Assembly: GCF_000717345.1 (NCBI RefSeq) | Contig: NZ_JNZA01000001.1 | Coordinates: forward strand, 186,001 to 250,000 | From: Streptomyces lydicus | Lineage (GTDB): Bacteria; Actinomycetota; Actinomycetes; Streptomycetales; Streptomycetaceae | Direction of reading: 5' to 3' | Length of the DNA: 64,000 bases | Shown here: positions 1-8,825 of the stretch, piece after piece | Position numbering within the stretch: the stretch's first letter is position 1 | How the letters are laid out: each line of letters opens with the position of its first letter | Program-made: the position numbers and the translations under genes | The notes under the pieces: model-generated | Database searches by the model: none | Told to the model about the DNA's origin: nothing | Seen by the model: the letters and a program-made list of their open reading frames with translations, nothing else

Positions 1-1
1 G

Positions 2-580
2 ACCGTCTCCGGGACCGTGGCGCGGATGCAGCGAGACGGCCTGGTGCGGGTGGCTGAAGACCGGCGTCTGGTGCTGACGGAACAGGGCCGTCGACAGGCC
101 GTGCGGGTGATGCGCAAGCATCGCCTCGCCGAGTGCCTCCTGGTGGACGTGATCGGCCTTCGCTGGGAGGACGTTCACGTCGAGGCATCCCGATGGCAGC
201 ACGTGATCTCCGACGCGGTGGAGAGCCGATTGACGGAGGTGCTCGGACACCCCGCCACCTGCCCGCACGGCAGCCCCATTCCCCGAGGGGAGGAGAGCGG
301 CGCCGGCCGTGCCCCCGTCCTCACCCTGACGCATGCGGCCACCGCCGCGGAGAGCACGGTGACCGTCGTCCGGATCGGCGAGCTGCTCCAGAACGATCCC
401 TGGGTCCTGCTGCGCCTCAAGCGCGCCGGGATTCGGCCCGGTCACACGGTCGCGGTCGCGGCCACCGAGAGCGGGGTGACGGTGACCGGCGGCGAGCAGG
501 CGACGTTCCCCCACGCACTCAGCGATCACATCTTTGTGGCAACCCACGGTGGCCCACTGCAAGGAGACGAGCCCCGATGA
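2..580 (+). CDS. DtxR/IdeR-family metal-dependent regulator, 5' end outside window
   Basis: Middle and C-terminal part of a DtxR/IdeR-type metal-dependent repressor. The frame is open to the left edge, so the start and most of the winged helix are missing. Visible are the end of the DNA-binding domain (TVSGTVARMQRDGLV), the dimerisation domain, and a C-terminal SH3/FeoA-like domain of roughly 80 residues. Compared with DtxR, the ancillary metal site is kept (His and Glu in RKHRLAE, His in DVHVE). The primary site, normally EACRWEH, reads EASRWQH, so the Cys and first Glu ligands are replaced by Ser and Gln. The stop overlaps the ATG of the ABC transporter (ATGA), implying translational coupling and a role in metal or siderophore transport. 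The family call is firm; the metal sensed is unknown. Confidence 0.88.
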   Translation, partial: TVSGTVARMQRDGLVRVAEDRRLVLTEQGRRQAVRVMRKHRLAECLLVDVIGLRWEDVHVEASRWQHVISDAVESRLTEVLGHPATCPHGSPIPRGEESGAGRAPVLTLTHAATAAESTVTVVRIGELLQNDPWVLLRLKRAGIRPGHTVAVAATESGVTVTGGEQATFPHALSDHIFVATHGGPLQGDEPR

Positions 581-2292
581 TTCGCATGCTGCTGCGCGTG
601 CTGGGACACGAGTACGCCCGGCCGACGCGCCGCACCGTGGCCCTGATGACGACGACCGCGATCGCCGAGGGGTTGTCCTACGCACTGCTCGTTCCGGTAC
701 TGCGGGCACTGTTCGGTGGCACGCCCGCGGCCGCCTGGCCCCGGCTGATCGCGTTCGGGGCCGCGGTCGCCGCCTACGGTGTGCTGCGCTACCTCAGCGA
801 CCTGTCGGGTTTCCGCGTCGGGACCGCGCTGTTGCGCGGCACGTACCGCCGGCTCGGCGACCATCTGGCCCGCTTGCCCCTCGGCTGGTACGGCGCCGGC
901 CGCGTCGGGGAGGTGTCCGTCCTGGCCAGCCGCGGCGTTCTGCAGGCGATGAGCGTGATCGCGCACCTTCTGGCACCGTTCATCTCGGCCTGCGTGACCC
1001 CCCTGACGATCGTGGCCGTGATGCTCGCCTTCCATTGGAAGATGGGGCTGACCGCGTTGGCTGCCGCACCGGTCGTGGCGGCTATCCAGCTCCGGACGGG
1101 ACGCGCGACGGCCGCCGGCGATGCGGAGCGCGCCGCACGCGACCAGGAGGCCGGCGGGCGGGTCATCGAATATCTCCGGGCCCAGCCGGTGCTGCGCGCC
1201 GGCGGACGGACCGCCGAACGCTTCCCCTTGCTCGACGAGTCGCTGCGGGAAGTCCAGCGCGTGTCCCGCCGTTCCACCCTGTCGGCACTGCCCGGCGCAT
1301 GGGCATTGACGCTCACGGTGCAGGCGATGTTCACCGTGTTGTTGGTCCTCGGCGCCTCCCTCGCGCTCGGCGGGAGCATCGGCGCGGCAGAGGTGCTGAC
1401 GATTCTGGTGCTGGCCGCCCGCTGCGCGGATCCGCTGCTGTCGCTGACGGACATCGGCGGCAAACTCCGCGGCGCGCGTTCCGTCCTAGCGGGACTCGAC
1501 GCGGTACTGCGCACCGAGCCGCTGCCGGAGGCTCCCGAGCCGGTCCAGCCGCGCCGCCACGACCTGGACTTCGCGTCCGTCACCTTCCGCCACGGCGACC
1601 GCCCGGTGATCGACGACGTGTCGTTGTCCGTACCGGAGGGACAGCGGCTTGCCGTGGTCGGGCCGTCGGGTGCGGGCAAGAGCACCCTGCTCCAGCTGCT
1701 CGCACGGTTCCACGACGTGGATGCGGGCCAGGTGCGCGTAGGGGGCGTGGACGTGCGCGCCATCAGCACCGAGGTACTGATGGCGCAGTTCGCCATCGTC
1801 TTCCAGGACGTCTGTCTCTTCGACGGCACCATCGAGGAGAACGTGCGTCTCGGGCGTCCCGACGCCGACGCATCCGAGGTGCGGGCGGCAGCGACTGCGG
1901 CGCGGCTGGACGAGGTGATCGAGCGCCTGCCCGGGGGCTGGGAAACGCATGTCGGCGAGGGCGGCGCACTGCTGTCGGGGGGCGAGCGCCAGCGCGTCTC
2001 CATCGCCCGAGCCCTGCTCAAGAACGCGCCGATCGTCCTCCTCGACGAGGTGACCTCCGCACTGGACCCGGTGAACGAGGCCGCCGTCCACGAAGGCATC
2101 GAACGCCTGATGGCGGGCCGGACGGTGGTGACGGTCGCGCACCGGCTGCGGACCGTCCGCCGCGCGGATCGCGTCGTCTTCCTGGACCGCGGCCGGATCG
2201 TCGAAGAAGGCAGCCACGACGAGCTGCTGCGCCGAGGTGGCCGCTACGCCGATTTCTGGAATCTGTCCCTGACCGCGGCAGAGGGTGCATGA
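577..2292 (+). CDS. ABC transporter half-molecule (membrane domain fused to ATPase), siderophore-type
   Basis: A 571-residue fused membrane/ATPase ABC exporter-fold protein. Residues 1-320 hold about six membrane segments. The C-terminal ATPase has Walker A (GPSGAGKST), a Q-loop (FAIVFQDVCLFDGTI), the signature LSGGERQ, Walker B with catalytic Glu (IVLLDEVTSALD) and a switch His (TVAHRL). The ATG at 577 is chosen because it overlaps the stop of the DtxR-like gene by 4 bp; an upstream extension in the same frame would run antisense-like through that gene. Coupling to a DtxR regulator resembles actinobacterial IrtA/IrtB-type siderophore transporters, which act as pairs of half-transporters. No partner is downstream, so it is either upstream outside the window or the protein forms a homodimer. 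The substrate is inferred only. Confidence 0.9.
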   Translation: MIRMLLRVLGHEYARPTRRTVALMTTTAIAEGLSYALLVPVLRALFGGTPAAAWPRLIAFGAAVAAYGVLRYLSDLSGFRVGTALLRGTYRRLGDHLARLPLGWYGAGRVGEVSVLASRGVLQAMSVIAHLLAPFISACVTPLTIVAVMLAFHWKMGLTALAAAPVVAAIQLRTGRATAAGDAERAARDQEAGGRVIEYLRAQPVLRAGGRTAERFPLLDESLREVQRVSRRSTLSALPGAWALTLTVQAMFTVLLVLGASLALGGSIGAAEVLTILVLAARCADPLLSLTDIGGKLRGARSVLAGLDAVLRTEPLPEAPEPVQPRRHDLDFASVTFRHGDRPVIDDVSLSVPEGQRLAVVGPSGAGKSTLLQLLARFHDVDAGQVRVGGVDVRAISTEVLMAQFAIVFQDVCLFDGTIEENVRLGRPDADASEVRAAATAARLDEVIERLPGGWETHVGEGGALLSGGERQRVSIARALLKNAPIVLLDEVTSALDPVNEAAVHEGIERLMAGRTVVTVAHRLRTVRRADRVVFLDRGRIVEEGSHDELLRRGGRYADFWNLSLTAAEGA

Positions 2293-2353
2293 GCCGGCTG
2301 CCCTCCGGTCCCAACGGGGGGCTGGCCCTCACGTAGCCCTCGCGGTGCCCCTC

Positions 2354-2378
2354 ATCACCCGACGGGATCACCCGACGG
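2354..2378. repeat. 12-bp direct repeat, 13-bp period
   Basis: ATCACCCGACGG occurs twice, at 2354-2365 and 2367-2378, about 170 bp upstream of the secreted hydrolase gene. It may be an operator or chance; there is no other support. Confidence 0.4.
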
Positions 2379-2545
2379 CTACCACCCGCCACGCACCGTG
2401 TTCCTGGCCGGTGGCAACCGTAGCGATGCGTGTGCGTTCCGTCGGCGCTGCGTGAATACGGTCCCGACTGTGACGGGGCCAACAGCAGGTTTGCGCCTTT
2501 TGTGAGCATGCTTCCCCGGGGGTCAGCGAGAGAGCGAGAACGCCG

Positions 2546-4129
2546 ATGTCCATACCCCGCACATCCATGGCCTTGTCCGCCGGTCTGCTGGCCGTCACCA
2601 CGTTGGTGGTGACGGCCTCCGGTGCCGGTGGTGCCGCAGCGTCCCCGTCCGGCGACGCCAAGGGCGGGAAGGCTTCCGTCCCGGTGCTGCCCGCGCGCTT
2701 CACGCAGCAGAAGGTCCAGTGGACGGCTTGCGGCGCGGACGTCACCCCGAAGGCCGTGCCCGGCGCGGAGTGCGGCTGGGTGAAGGTGCCTGTCGACTAC
2801 GCCGCCCCGGACGGGCAGACCGTCAAGCTGCGGGTGTCGCGGGTGCAGGCCAAGGACCACAGCCATCGGCTCGGGTCGCTGCTCTTCAACCCCGGCGGGC
2901 CCGGCGCCGGCGGCGCGGCCGACGTGGCCGACGGAAACTGGCAGGCCGGTGCGCAGGCGCGGGCCCGCTACGACCTGGTCGGCTTCGACCCGCGAGGCAC
3001 AGCCGGTTCCGGGCAGATCAAGTGCCCCGACGGCGTGGCGCAGGAACCCGAGAACCCGCCGCGCACCGAGGCGGAAGCCAAGAAGGCGTTCGACGACGGG
3101 GCCAGGCGGGCCCGGGCCTGCCAACGGGCGAGCGGCGCTGTTCTCGGGCACATGGACAGCGTGAGCGTCGCGCGCGACATGGATGTGCTGCGTACGGTCC
3201 TGGGCGACGCCAAGCTGAACTACACGGGCTACTCCTACGGCACCTTCATAGGCCAGCAGTACATGAAGCTGTTCCCCGGCAAGGTGGGCCGGATGGTGCT
3301 CGACAGTGTCGTCAACCCCGCCGCCGACATGCGGCACGTCGCCCGGCTCGACGTCAAGACCTCCGATGACGCGGTGCGGCGCTACGCCCAGAACCTCGTC
3401 GCGCGCGAGGACCACCGGCTGGGAGCCACGACCGAGGAGATCCTGCAGAGGCTCACCACGTTCGCCAAGAAGCTGGACCGGAAGCCGCTGCAAGGGGCCG
3501 ACGGCCAGGAATTCACCAACGCCACCTTGTCCACGTACCTGGGAATGGCGGTGTCGGGCGAAGCGAGCTGGAAGCGACTGACCCCGGCGCTGGCGTCCGC
3601 GCTGCACGGCGACGTGACCGCCCTCGATCGTCTTGATGCCGGGGCGCCCGGCGAGAGCGGCGGTGGCAAGAAGCCGACGCCGCAGGAGGAGCAGGCCGAG
3701 GAGAACGAGTCCTTGAGCATGTCGGCAGTGCTGTGCCTGGACTCCCCGTCGGCGCCGAAGTCCCCGAAGGAGATGCTCGACACCGCCGACGCGTTCGCCA
3801 AGCAGTCGCCGCTCTTCGGCCGTACCTACGCCTGGCAGATGATCGACTGCGCGACCTGGCCGATCGCCCCCACCGGTGCGGCCGCGCCGGTCAAGGCATC
3901 AGGCGCGGCGCCGGTGCTGCTGGTGTCGTACACCGACGACCAGCTCACTCCGCTGGCGAACGCGCGGGCGGTACACCGGCAGTTGGACCACAGCTCGCTC
4001 CTCGTACGCAGGGGCCAGGGGCACGCGGCGTACGCCTCGGAGCATCCGTCCCCGTGCACCGACCGTGCCGTCGACAGGTATCTCGTCGGGGGAAAGCTGC
4101 CGGACAAGACCGTCAACTGCTCGCGTTGA
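2546..4129 (+). CDS. secreted alpha/beta hydrolase, TAP-like (tripeptidyl aminopeptidase family)
   Basis: A 527-residue exported serine hydrolase of the Streptomyces tripeptidyl-aminopeptidase/SlpD-SlpE type, expected to trim short peptides from the N-terminus outside the cell. Residues 1-33 form a Sec-type signal peptide ending in an Ala-rich stretch. An oxyanion region (NPGGPG) follows, then the nucleophile elbow GYSYGT with catalytic Ser. The C-terminal TAP-like segment carries the catalytic Asp in YTDDQLTP and the His in GQGHAAY. Length fits the family (about 500-540). There is no lipobox Cys, so it is probably free or surface-associated. It stands alone, about 250 bp after the ABC gene. 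Substrate specificity (tripeptides or other) cannot be read from the sequence. Confidence 0.9.
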   Translation: MSIPRTSMALSAGLLAVTTLVVTASGAGGAAASPSGDAKGGKASVPVLPARFTQQKVQWTACGADVTPKAVPGAECGWVKVPVDYAAPDGQTVKLRVSRVQAKDHSHRLGSLLFNPGGPGAGGAADVADGNWQAGAQARARYDLVGFDPRGTAGSGQIKCPDGVAQEPENPPRTEAEAKKAFDDGARRARACQRASGAVLGHMDSVSVARDMDVLRTVLGDAKLNYTGYSYGTFIGQQYMKLFPGKVGRMVLDSVVNPAADMRHVARLDVKTSDDAVRRYAQNLVAREDHRLGATTEEILQRLTTFAKKLDRKPLQGADGQEFTNATLSTYLGMAVSGEASWKRLTPALASALHGDVTALDRLDAGAPGESGGGKKPTPQEEQAEENESLSMSAVLCLDSPSAPKSPKEMLDTADAFAKQSPLFGRTYAWQMIDCATWPIAPTGAAAPVKASGAAPVLLVSYTDDQLTPLANARAVHRQLDHSSLLVRRGQGHAAYASEHPSPCTDRAVDRYLVGGKLPDKTVNCSR

Positions 4130-4323
4130 GCAAGCACAGCAACGGCGGAAACCCCGCGCCGTCAGTGCGATAGCGGCGCCCGGGGCGCATCCCTTGCAGA
4201 GATCACCGATCCACCCGCGCCACCCGCAGAAGGACGGCATCCTGTCTTACGTCCTCGACACCAACAGCGGTACCGAGGGCAGCTCTTGGCGCAGGTGAGT
4301 CGACTCTGGAAGGCATCGACAGG

Positions 4324-5463
4324 ATGACGCGTTTACCGGACGAGCCGTACGCGACGGCCGGCGGGTACTCCCGCCGTAAGCTCCTCAAGATCGGCATCGG
4401 CGTCGCCCTGGGGGCGGGGGCCGTCGGTTCGGGCACCGGCGTAGCGGTGGCCGGCGGGCCGGGCGACCCCTCCAGCCCGACGTTCGCGACCAAGGTGAGG
4501 AACCTGAGCGGCCCGGCCGAGACCGGGCCGTTCGCCTCGCCGTGGACCGACCTCGGCATCCCCGCGCTGTGCCCGGACGGCACCATGCTGTTCGTCGGCG
4601 GCGACACCTTCAACGGCGACCACGTACCGCGGCCGGGCGAGCCCGCCGATGACTGGCGGGCCCCGATCGGCCTGCGCTCCGGCAGCGCCGACCTGAACAA
4701 CCTGCGCATCGACGGCAGCGTCGGCGGCGGCCACGCCAACAGCCTGGTCGACGAGCCGCACAACCCGGTCGGCGACAAGGCCACGACGGCGATCCCGTCC
4801 GATGTGTTCGTCGTCGACGGCGTGATGTACATGCACCTCATGCGCGGCGTCATCTACGACACCCATCACACGGACTTCTGGCGCTCCACCGACAACGGTG
4901 AGACCTGGGAGTACCTGTGCCAGTGGCCGGGAGACCTGCACGGTGGCCAGTTCCAGCAGAAGACCTACGCCGTGGCCGAGGGCGACTACTGCTACGTCCT
5001 CTCCACGGTCTTCAACCGCGACGTGGAATCGGGGATGCTGCTGCACCGCGTACGGAAGGACAGCCTCGGCAACGCGGACGCCTACGAGCCGTGGGGCTAC
5101 GTCGACGGCGACTGGCGGTGGAACGCGCCTGCCCCGACGACCGTCTTCGGCATCCGCAAGTGGGGCGAGATCTGCTTCCGCGCCATGGACGGCAAGTACG
5201 TCCTGACGTGGCTGAACATGAACCCGCTGTCGATCCGGGCGATGGTCTTCCCGCTCCCGACCTCGGACCTGACCAGGACGCTGGAGCAGACGATGATCCT
5301 GCCGGGTACCCCGGGGCAGGAGGCGGCCAACTTCGTCGCCAGTCCGTACGGTGGATTCGTCATCCCCGGCTCGACCTTCGGCAACTTCCACATCGTCGTC
5401 AGCCAGTGGTACGACGCGACGAACTACCGGTTCATGCAGTACAAGGTCAACATGCTGTCCTGA
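4324..5463 (+). CDS. Tat-exported DUF4185 protein (possible endo-D-arabinanase, GH183-like)
   Basis: A 379-residue protein with a twin-arginine signal (SRRKLLK at residues 16-22, then a hydrophobic run and an Ala-rich end near 43). The mature part has the conserved blocks of DUF4185: GGDTFNGD, WRAPIGLRS, IPSDVFVVDG, DFWRSTDNGETW, GEICFRAMDGKYVLTW and PGSTFGNFHIVVSQW. It is predicted to fold as a five-bladed propeller. Members of this family in mycobacteria and gut bacteria are endo-acting D-arabinanases (GH183). Whether this one acts on arabinan, and on whose cell wall, is inference. Codon 4 is TTA (4333-4335), rare in high-GC actinomycetes and read by the bldA tRNA, so expression may be tied to development. 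A strong hairpin follows the stop. Confidence 0.85.
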   Translation: MTRLPDEPYATAGGYSRRKLLKIGIGVALGAGAVGSGTGVAVAGGPGDPSSPTFATKVRNLSGPAETGPFASPWTDLGIPALCPDGTMLFVGGDTFNGDHVPRPGEPADDWRAPIGLRSGSADLNNLRIDGSVGGGHANSLVDEPHNPVGDKATTAIPSDVFVVDGVMYMHLMRGVIYDTHHTDFWRSTDNGETWEYLCQWPGDLHGGQFQQKTYAVAEGDYCYVLSTVFNRDVESGMLLHRVRKDSLGNADAYEPWGYVDGDWRWNAPAPTTVFGIRKWGEICFRAMDGKYVLTWLNMNPLSIRAMVFPLPTSDLTRTLEQTMILPGTPGQEAANFVASPYGGFVIPGSTFGNFHIVVSQWYDATNYRFMQYKVNMLS

Positions 5464-5477
5464 GCGAGTGCCTCGCG

Positions 5478-5506
5478 CCCGGCGCCGCCGTCGGAACGGC
5501 GCCGGG
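5478..5506. terminator. bidirectional hairpin terminator
   Basis: CCCGGCGCCG pairs perfectly with CGGCGCCGGG across a 9-nt loop. It lies between the convergent DUF4185 and LysE genes. There is no T tract, as is usual in Streptomyces. Confidence 0.7.
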
Positions 5507-5598
5507 TACGCGGATCGGCGAACCGGCAGACCAGGCCGGCGACGTGGAGCCGATGGCGCCCGGTGCGTCCGTTCCGGTCCTTGGACGGAGCACGCAGG

Positions 5599-6249
5599 TC
5601 AGTCGGCGCGGCCGGTGGCGGCGACGGTCACCCCGAGGCCGATCATGGCGAAGCCGCCCGCTCCGCCGATCATCGACAGCCGGCGTTCGGAGCGGGCGAA
5701 CCAGGTGCGCGCCGCCGAAGCGCTCAGGCCCCACACCGTGTCGGTGATCAGGCCGATGCAGATCGGTACCAGGCCCAGGACGAGCATCTGGGTGGGCAGC
5801 CCACCCGCCGAGTGGTTCACGAACTGGGGGAGCACCGCGGCGAAGAAGACCAGGCCCTTCGGGTTGGTGACGCCCACCGTGACGCCGTCCGCGATCGTCC
5901 GCAGATCACCGCGCGCCCCCTTCCCGCTGCTCTGCCCGGCATCGGCACCCACCTTCATGTCCTTGCGGTGCCGGAACGCCTGTACGCCGAGGACAACGAG
6001 GTACGCCGCACCCGCCAGCTTCACCGCCGTGAACACCGCCGCGGACCGTTCGACCAGCGAGCCGAGACCGAAGGCCACGGCGGCCACCAGCAGGTATGAG
6101 CCGAGTACGTTGCCCAGCACCGTCGCCAGCGCGGTCCGCCGGCCGTGGGCCAGGGCCCGGCCGATCACGAACAGCACACTCGGCCCCGGGATCACGATCA
6201 CCAGCAGGGACATCGCCGCGAACGCGAGCAGACGATCGACAGACACCAT
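5599..6249 (-). CDS. LysE/RhtB family amino-acid exporter
   Basis: A 216-residue membrane protein of the LysE/RhtB family, which exports amino acids or their analogues. It has about six hydrophobic segments, the typical N-terminal IPGPSVLFVIGRAL motif, and the mid-protein VTNPKGLVFFAAVLPQF motif. I chose ATG at 6249 because GAGGTGAG lies a few bases upstream; in-frame ATG codons 21 and 33 bp further upstream lack a better site. It is convergent with the DUF4185 gene, with a shared hairpin between them, and stands alone. No regulator is adjacent except the HTH protein 290 bp away on the other strand. The substrate is not predictable. Confidence 0.88.
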   Translation of the reverse strand: MVSVDRLLAFAAMSLLVIVIPGPSVLFVIGRALAHGRRTALATVLGNVLGSYLLVAAVAFGLGSLVERSAAVFTAVKLAGAAYLVVLGVQAFRHRKDMKVGADAGQSSGKGARGDLRTIADGVTVGVTNPKGLVFFAAVLPQFVNHSAGGLPTQMLVLGLVPICIGLITDTVWGLSASAARTWFARSERRLSMIGGAGGFAMIGLGVTVAATGRAD

Positions 6250-6538
6250 GACTCTCACCTCGGCGGCCATTGAACCACGCACCCGGACAAGCGGTTTCGA
6301 CGTGCTCTGCGGCCGAAAACGGTTGCCCTGGTTGCCGTGTCCTGCCCGCTATCGGTGCGAACATGATCCTCACGTATGGGGCGATGCAGACCACAGGGGC
6401 CCAATGTGGTCACCAGAGGATCGGTCATCCGGGGAATTCGGGATGGGGGGCGTGGGCGTTTGCCGGGCGGTGAGAGCGGTTTCAGGTGGACGGCACGTGG
6501 CACGTGTGCGGTGCGCGCGGGCGGGGAGGGAGTGACCA

Positions 6539-7999
6539 GTGGGGGCGGCTGAGGAAGCGGCTGGGGTGGCGGCGCTGCTGAAGGAGTGGAAGGACCGCTC
6601 CGGGTACAGCTACGGGGTGCTCGCGAAGCGACTGCACATGAGCACGTCGACGCTGCACCGTTATTGCAACGGCGACGCGGTTCCGACGGAGTACGCACCG
6701 CTTGAGCGCCTGGCACGGCTGTGCCGGGCGACGCCGGACGAGCTGGTGGAGCTGCACCGGCGGTGGATCCTGGCGGATGAGGCACGTCGGCGGGAGCGGG
6801 ATCGCAGGCAAGGGGGCGGGAACGCGCCGGTCGTTGAGCGGGGCGGGGAGGGGATAGTCGGGTCCGGGGCCAACTCCGAGGCCGAGGCCGGGAGCAAGTC
6901 CGGGCCCGGGTGCGGGTCCAAGAGCGAGACCGAGGCTGATGCGGCCGGGACTGAGCCCGAGGGCGTGCCGCCGACGGTGCCCGTCGCCGCGCTCGCCGGT
7001 TCCGCCTTCGCTTCCGGCTCCGGTCGGGTCACCTCGATCATTCCCGAGGGGCGGTCCGTGCGCCAGGCGGCGCACGCGGGCGGCCGGCAGCGTCTCGCGC
7101 TGGTCGCCGGGGCAGTGGTGGCCGCCGTGGCCGCGTCCGCCGCGCTGGTCGCCGGACTGGTCTCCGGTGGCGGCGACGGCCGTAGGGCGGAAGCCGGGGC
7201 GGCCACGAGGGCGGAGCGCGGCAGCGAGCCGACGCAGACCGGGGGCGGCCGGTCGGCGTCTGCGAAACCGCCCGGCGCGGGTGCCGCGAGTCCCTCCCCG
7301 TCCTCGTCCCCGTCCCCGTCGCGCACGTTCGAAGGCAAGGCGGGCGAAGCCGGCGACGGGGTGCCCGGCCCGGGCGCGGCCGATCGTGCCGGGCTCCCGG
7401 TGAGTGTGGATGTCCGTCCGTACAGCTGGGAGGACCCGTGCAGTCAGCGCTACTTGGTCGATCGGGACCCGGGCGAGATGCCCCCGCCGCCCACCGAACA
7501 GGACGCCCGGGGCTGGATCTCGGCGCTGGGCGCGGTCTCGGCGGACAGCCAGCGGGTCCAGGTGTCGGTGCAGGGTGCCGGTGACGCGACGGTGGTAGTG
7601 CATGCCCTGCGGGTGCGCGTGGTGGGAAGTTCGGCGCCACCCGCCTGGGACGCCTACAGCATGGGCGTGGGCTGTGGCGGTGGCATCACGCCCAAGTCGT
7701 TCGGGGTTGCCCTGGACGCGGCGCGGCCACAGATCACGCCGCAGAACGGACAGCGGGACTTCCCCTACAAGGCGAGCGAGCGGGACCCCGAGGTCTTCAC
7801 GATCCTCGCGCGGGCCGGTGCCCGCGACGTGCGCTGGTACATGGAGCTGGAGTGGTCCAGCGGGAACCGGCACGGCACGCTCCGGATCGACGACAACGGG
7901 GAGCCGTTCCGCACCAGCGGGATGGCGGGCCGGCCCCAGTACGACTACCCGCTGGGGGGCAGCAACAAGTGGGTCCCCGCCCCGAAGGAGAACGGCTGA
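6539..7999 (+). CDS. membrane-anchored helix-turn-helix protein
   Basis: A 486-residue protein with a GTG start. Residues 8-75 are an XRE-like helix-turn-helix of the Streptomyces type (LAKRLHMSTSTLHRYCNGDAVPTEY). A low-complexity Gly/Glu/Ser linker follows, with one membrane segment at about 184-209. A Pro/Ser-rich stretch leads to an extracytoplasmic C-terminal domain (about 295-486) that I cannot assign to a named family. The layout, DNA-binding inside and sensor outside, suggests a one-component membrane regulator. GAGGGAG just upstream serves as ribosome binding site. A perfect 13-bp hairpin follows the stop, and the next gene is convergent. Its target genes are unknown. Confidence 0.8.
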   Translation: MGAAEEAAGVAALLKEWKDRSGYSYGVLAKRLHMSTSTLHRYCNGDAVPTEYAPLERLARLCRATPDELVELHRRWILADEARRRERDRRQGGGNAPVVERGGEGIVGSGANSEAEAGSKSGPGCGSKSETEADAAGTEPEGVPPTVPVAALAGSAFASGSGRVTSIIPEGRSVRQAAHAGGRQRLALVAGAVVAAVAASAALVAGLVSGGGDGRRAEAGAATRAERGSEPTQTGGGRSASAKPPGAGAASPSPSSSPSPSRTFEGKAGEAGDGVPGPGAADRAGLPVSVDVRPYSWEDPCSQRYLVDRDPGEMPPPPTEQDARGWISALGAVSADSQRVQVSVQGAGDATVVVHALRVRVVGSSAPPAWDAYSMGVGCGGGITPKSFGVALDAARPQITPQNGQRDFPYKASERDPEVFTILARAGARDVRWYMELEWSSGNRHGTLRIDDNGEPFRTSGMAGRPQYDYPLGGSNKWVPAPKENG

Positions 8000-8000
8000 C

Positions 8001-8030
8001 CCCGGTTCCGGCGCGCACGCCGGAACCGGG
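8001..8030. terminator. strong bidirectional hairpin terminator
   Basis: A perfect 13-bp stem (CCCGGTTCCGGCG with CGCCGGAACCGGG) with a 4-nt loop begins one base after the stop of the HTH gene. It separates that gene from the convergent DUF4232 lipoprotein. Confidence 0.85.
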
Positions 8031-8056
8031 ACCCGACCGAGATCGGTGACGTCCCT

Positions 8057-8776
8057 TCACCAGGTCAGCGCGTCCTGGGCGGAGGTCTGCCAGTAGGTGA
8101 CCCACGCCGAACTGTCGGTGGTGATACCGCCCTTGGGCAGCGTGAACCGCACGGACGGGCCGGTGGAACCGTTCCCCGCCCGGTTGGCGAACAGTACGCG
8201 CAGGCTGCGCGCGGTGTAGCCACCGCTGCCGGAGCCGTCCGCGGACCGGTACATGATCCCCGCGTACGCCGACTGGCCCGGTGCGAGGGTGATCACGGCC
8301 TGCGGCTTGGACCTCTCCAGGAACGCGGTGGCGGCCTGGCCCTCGTCCCAGCGGAGGTACGGGGCGTTGTAGGCGTAGCAGGGCACGGAGCCGGTGTTGG
8401 TGGCGGTGAGGAGCATGTGGTTGACGGGGCGATTGACCTTGATCGCGGTGACCTTCACCCGCGCATTGGTGCAGGCGACGGTCGCCGAGTGGCTCCCGGA
8501 ACCCTGGCCGGCGGCCTGACCGGAGCCGTTCGTTCCATGGGGTCCGCTGCCGCCGGTGGCGCCCGACCCGGCCTTCGACGAGTGACCGTCCTTGGCCCGG
8601 CCCTTCGCATCCGCCGAGGACGGGGCGCCCTGGCCGCCGGTCTCGGGCGCGGAGGACGCGGCCGGTGCCTGGCTGCCGGTGTCCTTGGTGCCGTTCTCGC
8701 AGGCGGTCAGTGAGAGGGCGGCCGCCAGCACGGTGGCGGAGGCGGCGAGGCGGGTGGTGTGCCGGGCGATGCGCAT
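8057..8776 (-). CDS. DUF4232 lipoprotein
   Basis: A 239-residue secreted lipoprotein. The signal peptide ends in the lipobox LSLTAC (Cys near residue 26). It is followed by a long Ser/Gly/Ala/Lys-rich linker and a C-terminal DUF4232 domain (about 105-239; CTNARVKVTAIKV, GSVPCYAYNAPYLRWDEGQ, LAPGQSAYAGI). The domain has an immunoglobulin-like beta-sandwich fold and is common in Streptomyces; its function is not established. The ATG at 8776 is used because it starts the signal peptide; the frame stays open upstream but the extension has no signal features. A 40-codon membrane-protein gene lies just upstream on the same strand. Confidence 0.87.
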   Translation of the reverse strand: MRIARHTTRLAASATVLAAALSLTACENGTKDTGSQAPAASSAPETGGQGAPSSADAKGRAKDGHSSKAGSGATGGSGPHGTNGSGQAAGQGSGSHSATVACTNARVKVTAIKVNRPVNHMLLTATNTGSVPCYAYNAPYLRWDEGQAATAFLERSKPQAVITLAPGQSAYAGIMYRSADGSGSGGYTARSLRVLFANRAGNGSTGPSVRFTLPKGGITTDSSAWVTYWQTSAQDALTW

Positions 8777-8825
8777 GGTGAGTGGGTGCTTTCTCTTGCG
8801 GTGGGTCCGGTCGGCGGACGTGACG

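Noticed and set aside
133..576. N-terminal extension of the ABC transporter
   Set aside because: It overlaps the DtxR-like gene out of frame and is Arg/Pro-rich; ATG 577 forms an ATGA junction.
2289..2336. A 15-codon frame overlapping the ABC stop (ATGA)
   Set aside because: Too short to support; no motif or downstream continuation.
4333..4335. TTA codons as evidence of recent foreign DNA
   Set aside because: The three TTA-containing genes have otherwise normal high-GC codon use, so developmental bldA control is the simpler reading.
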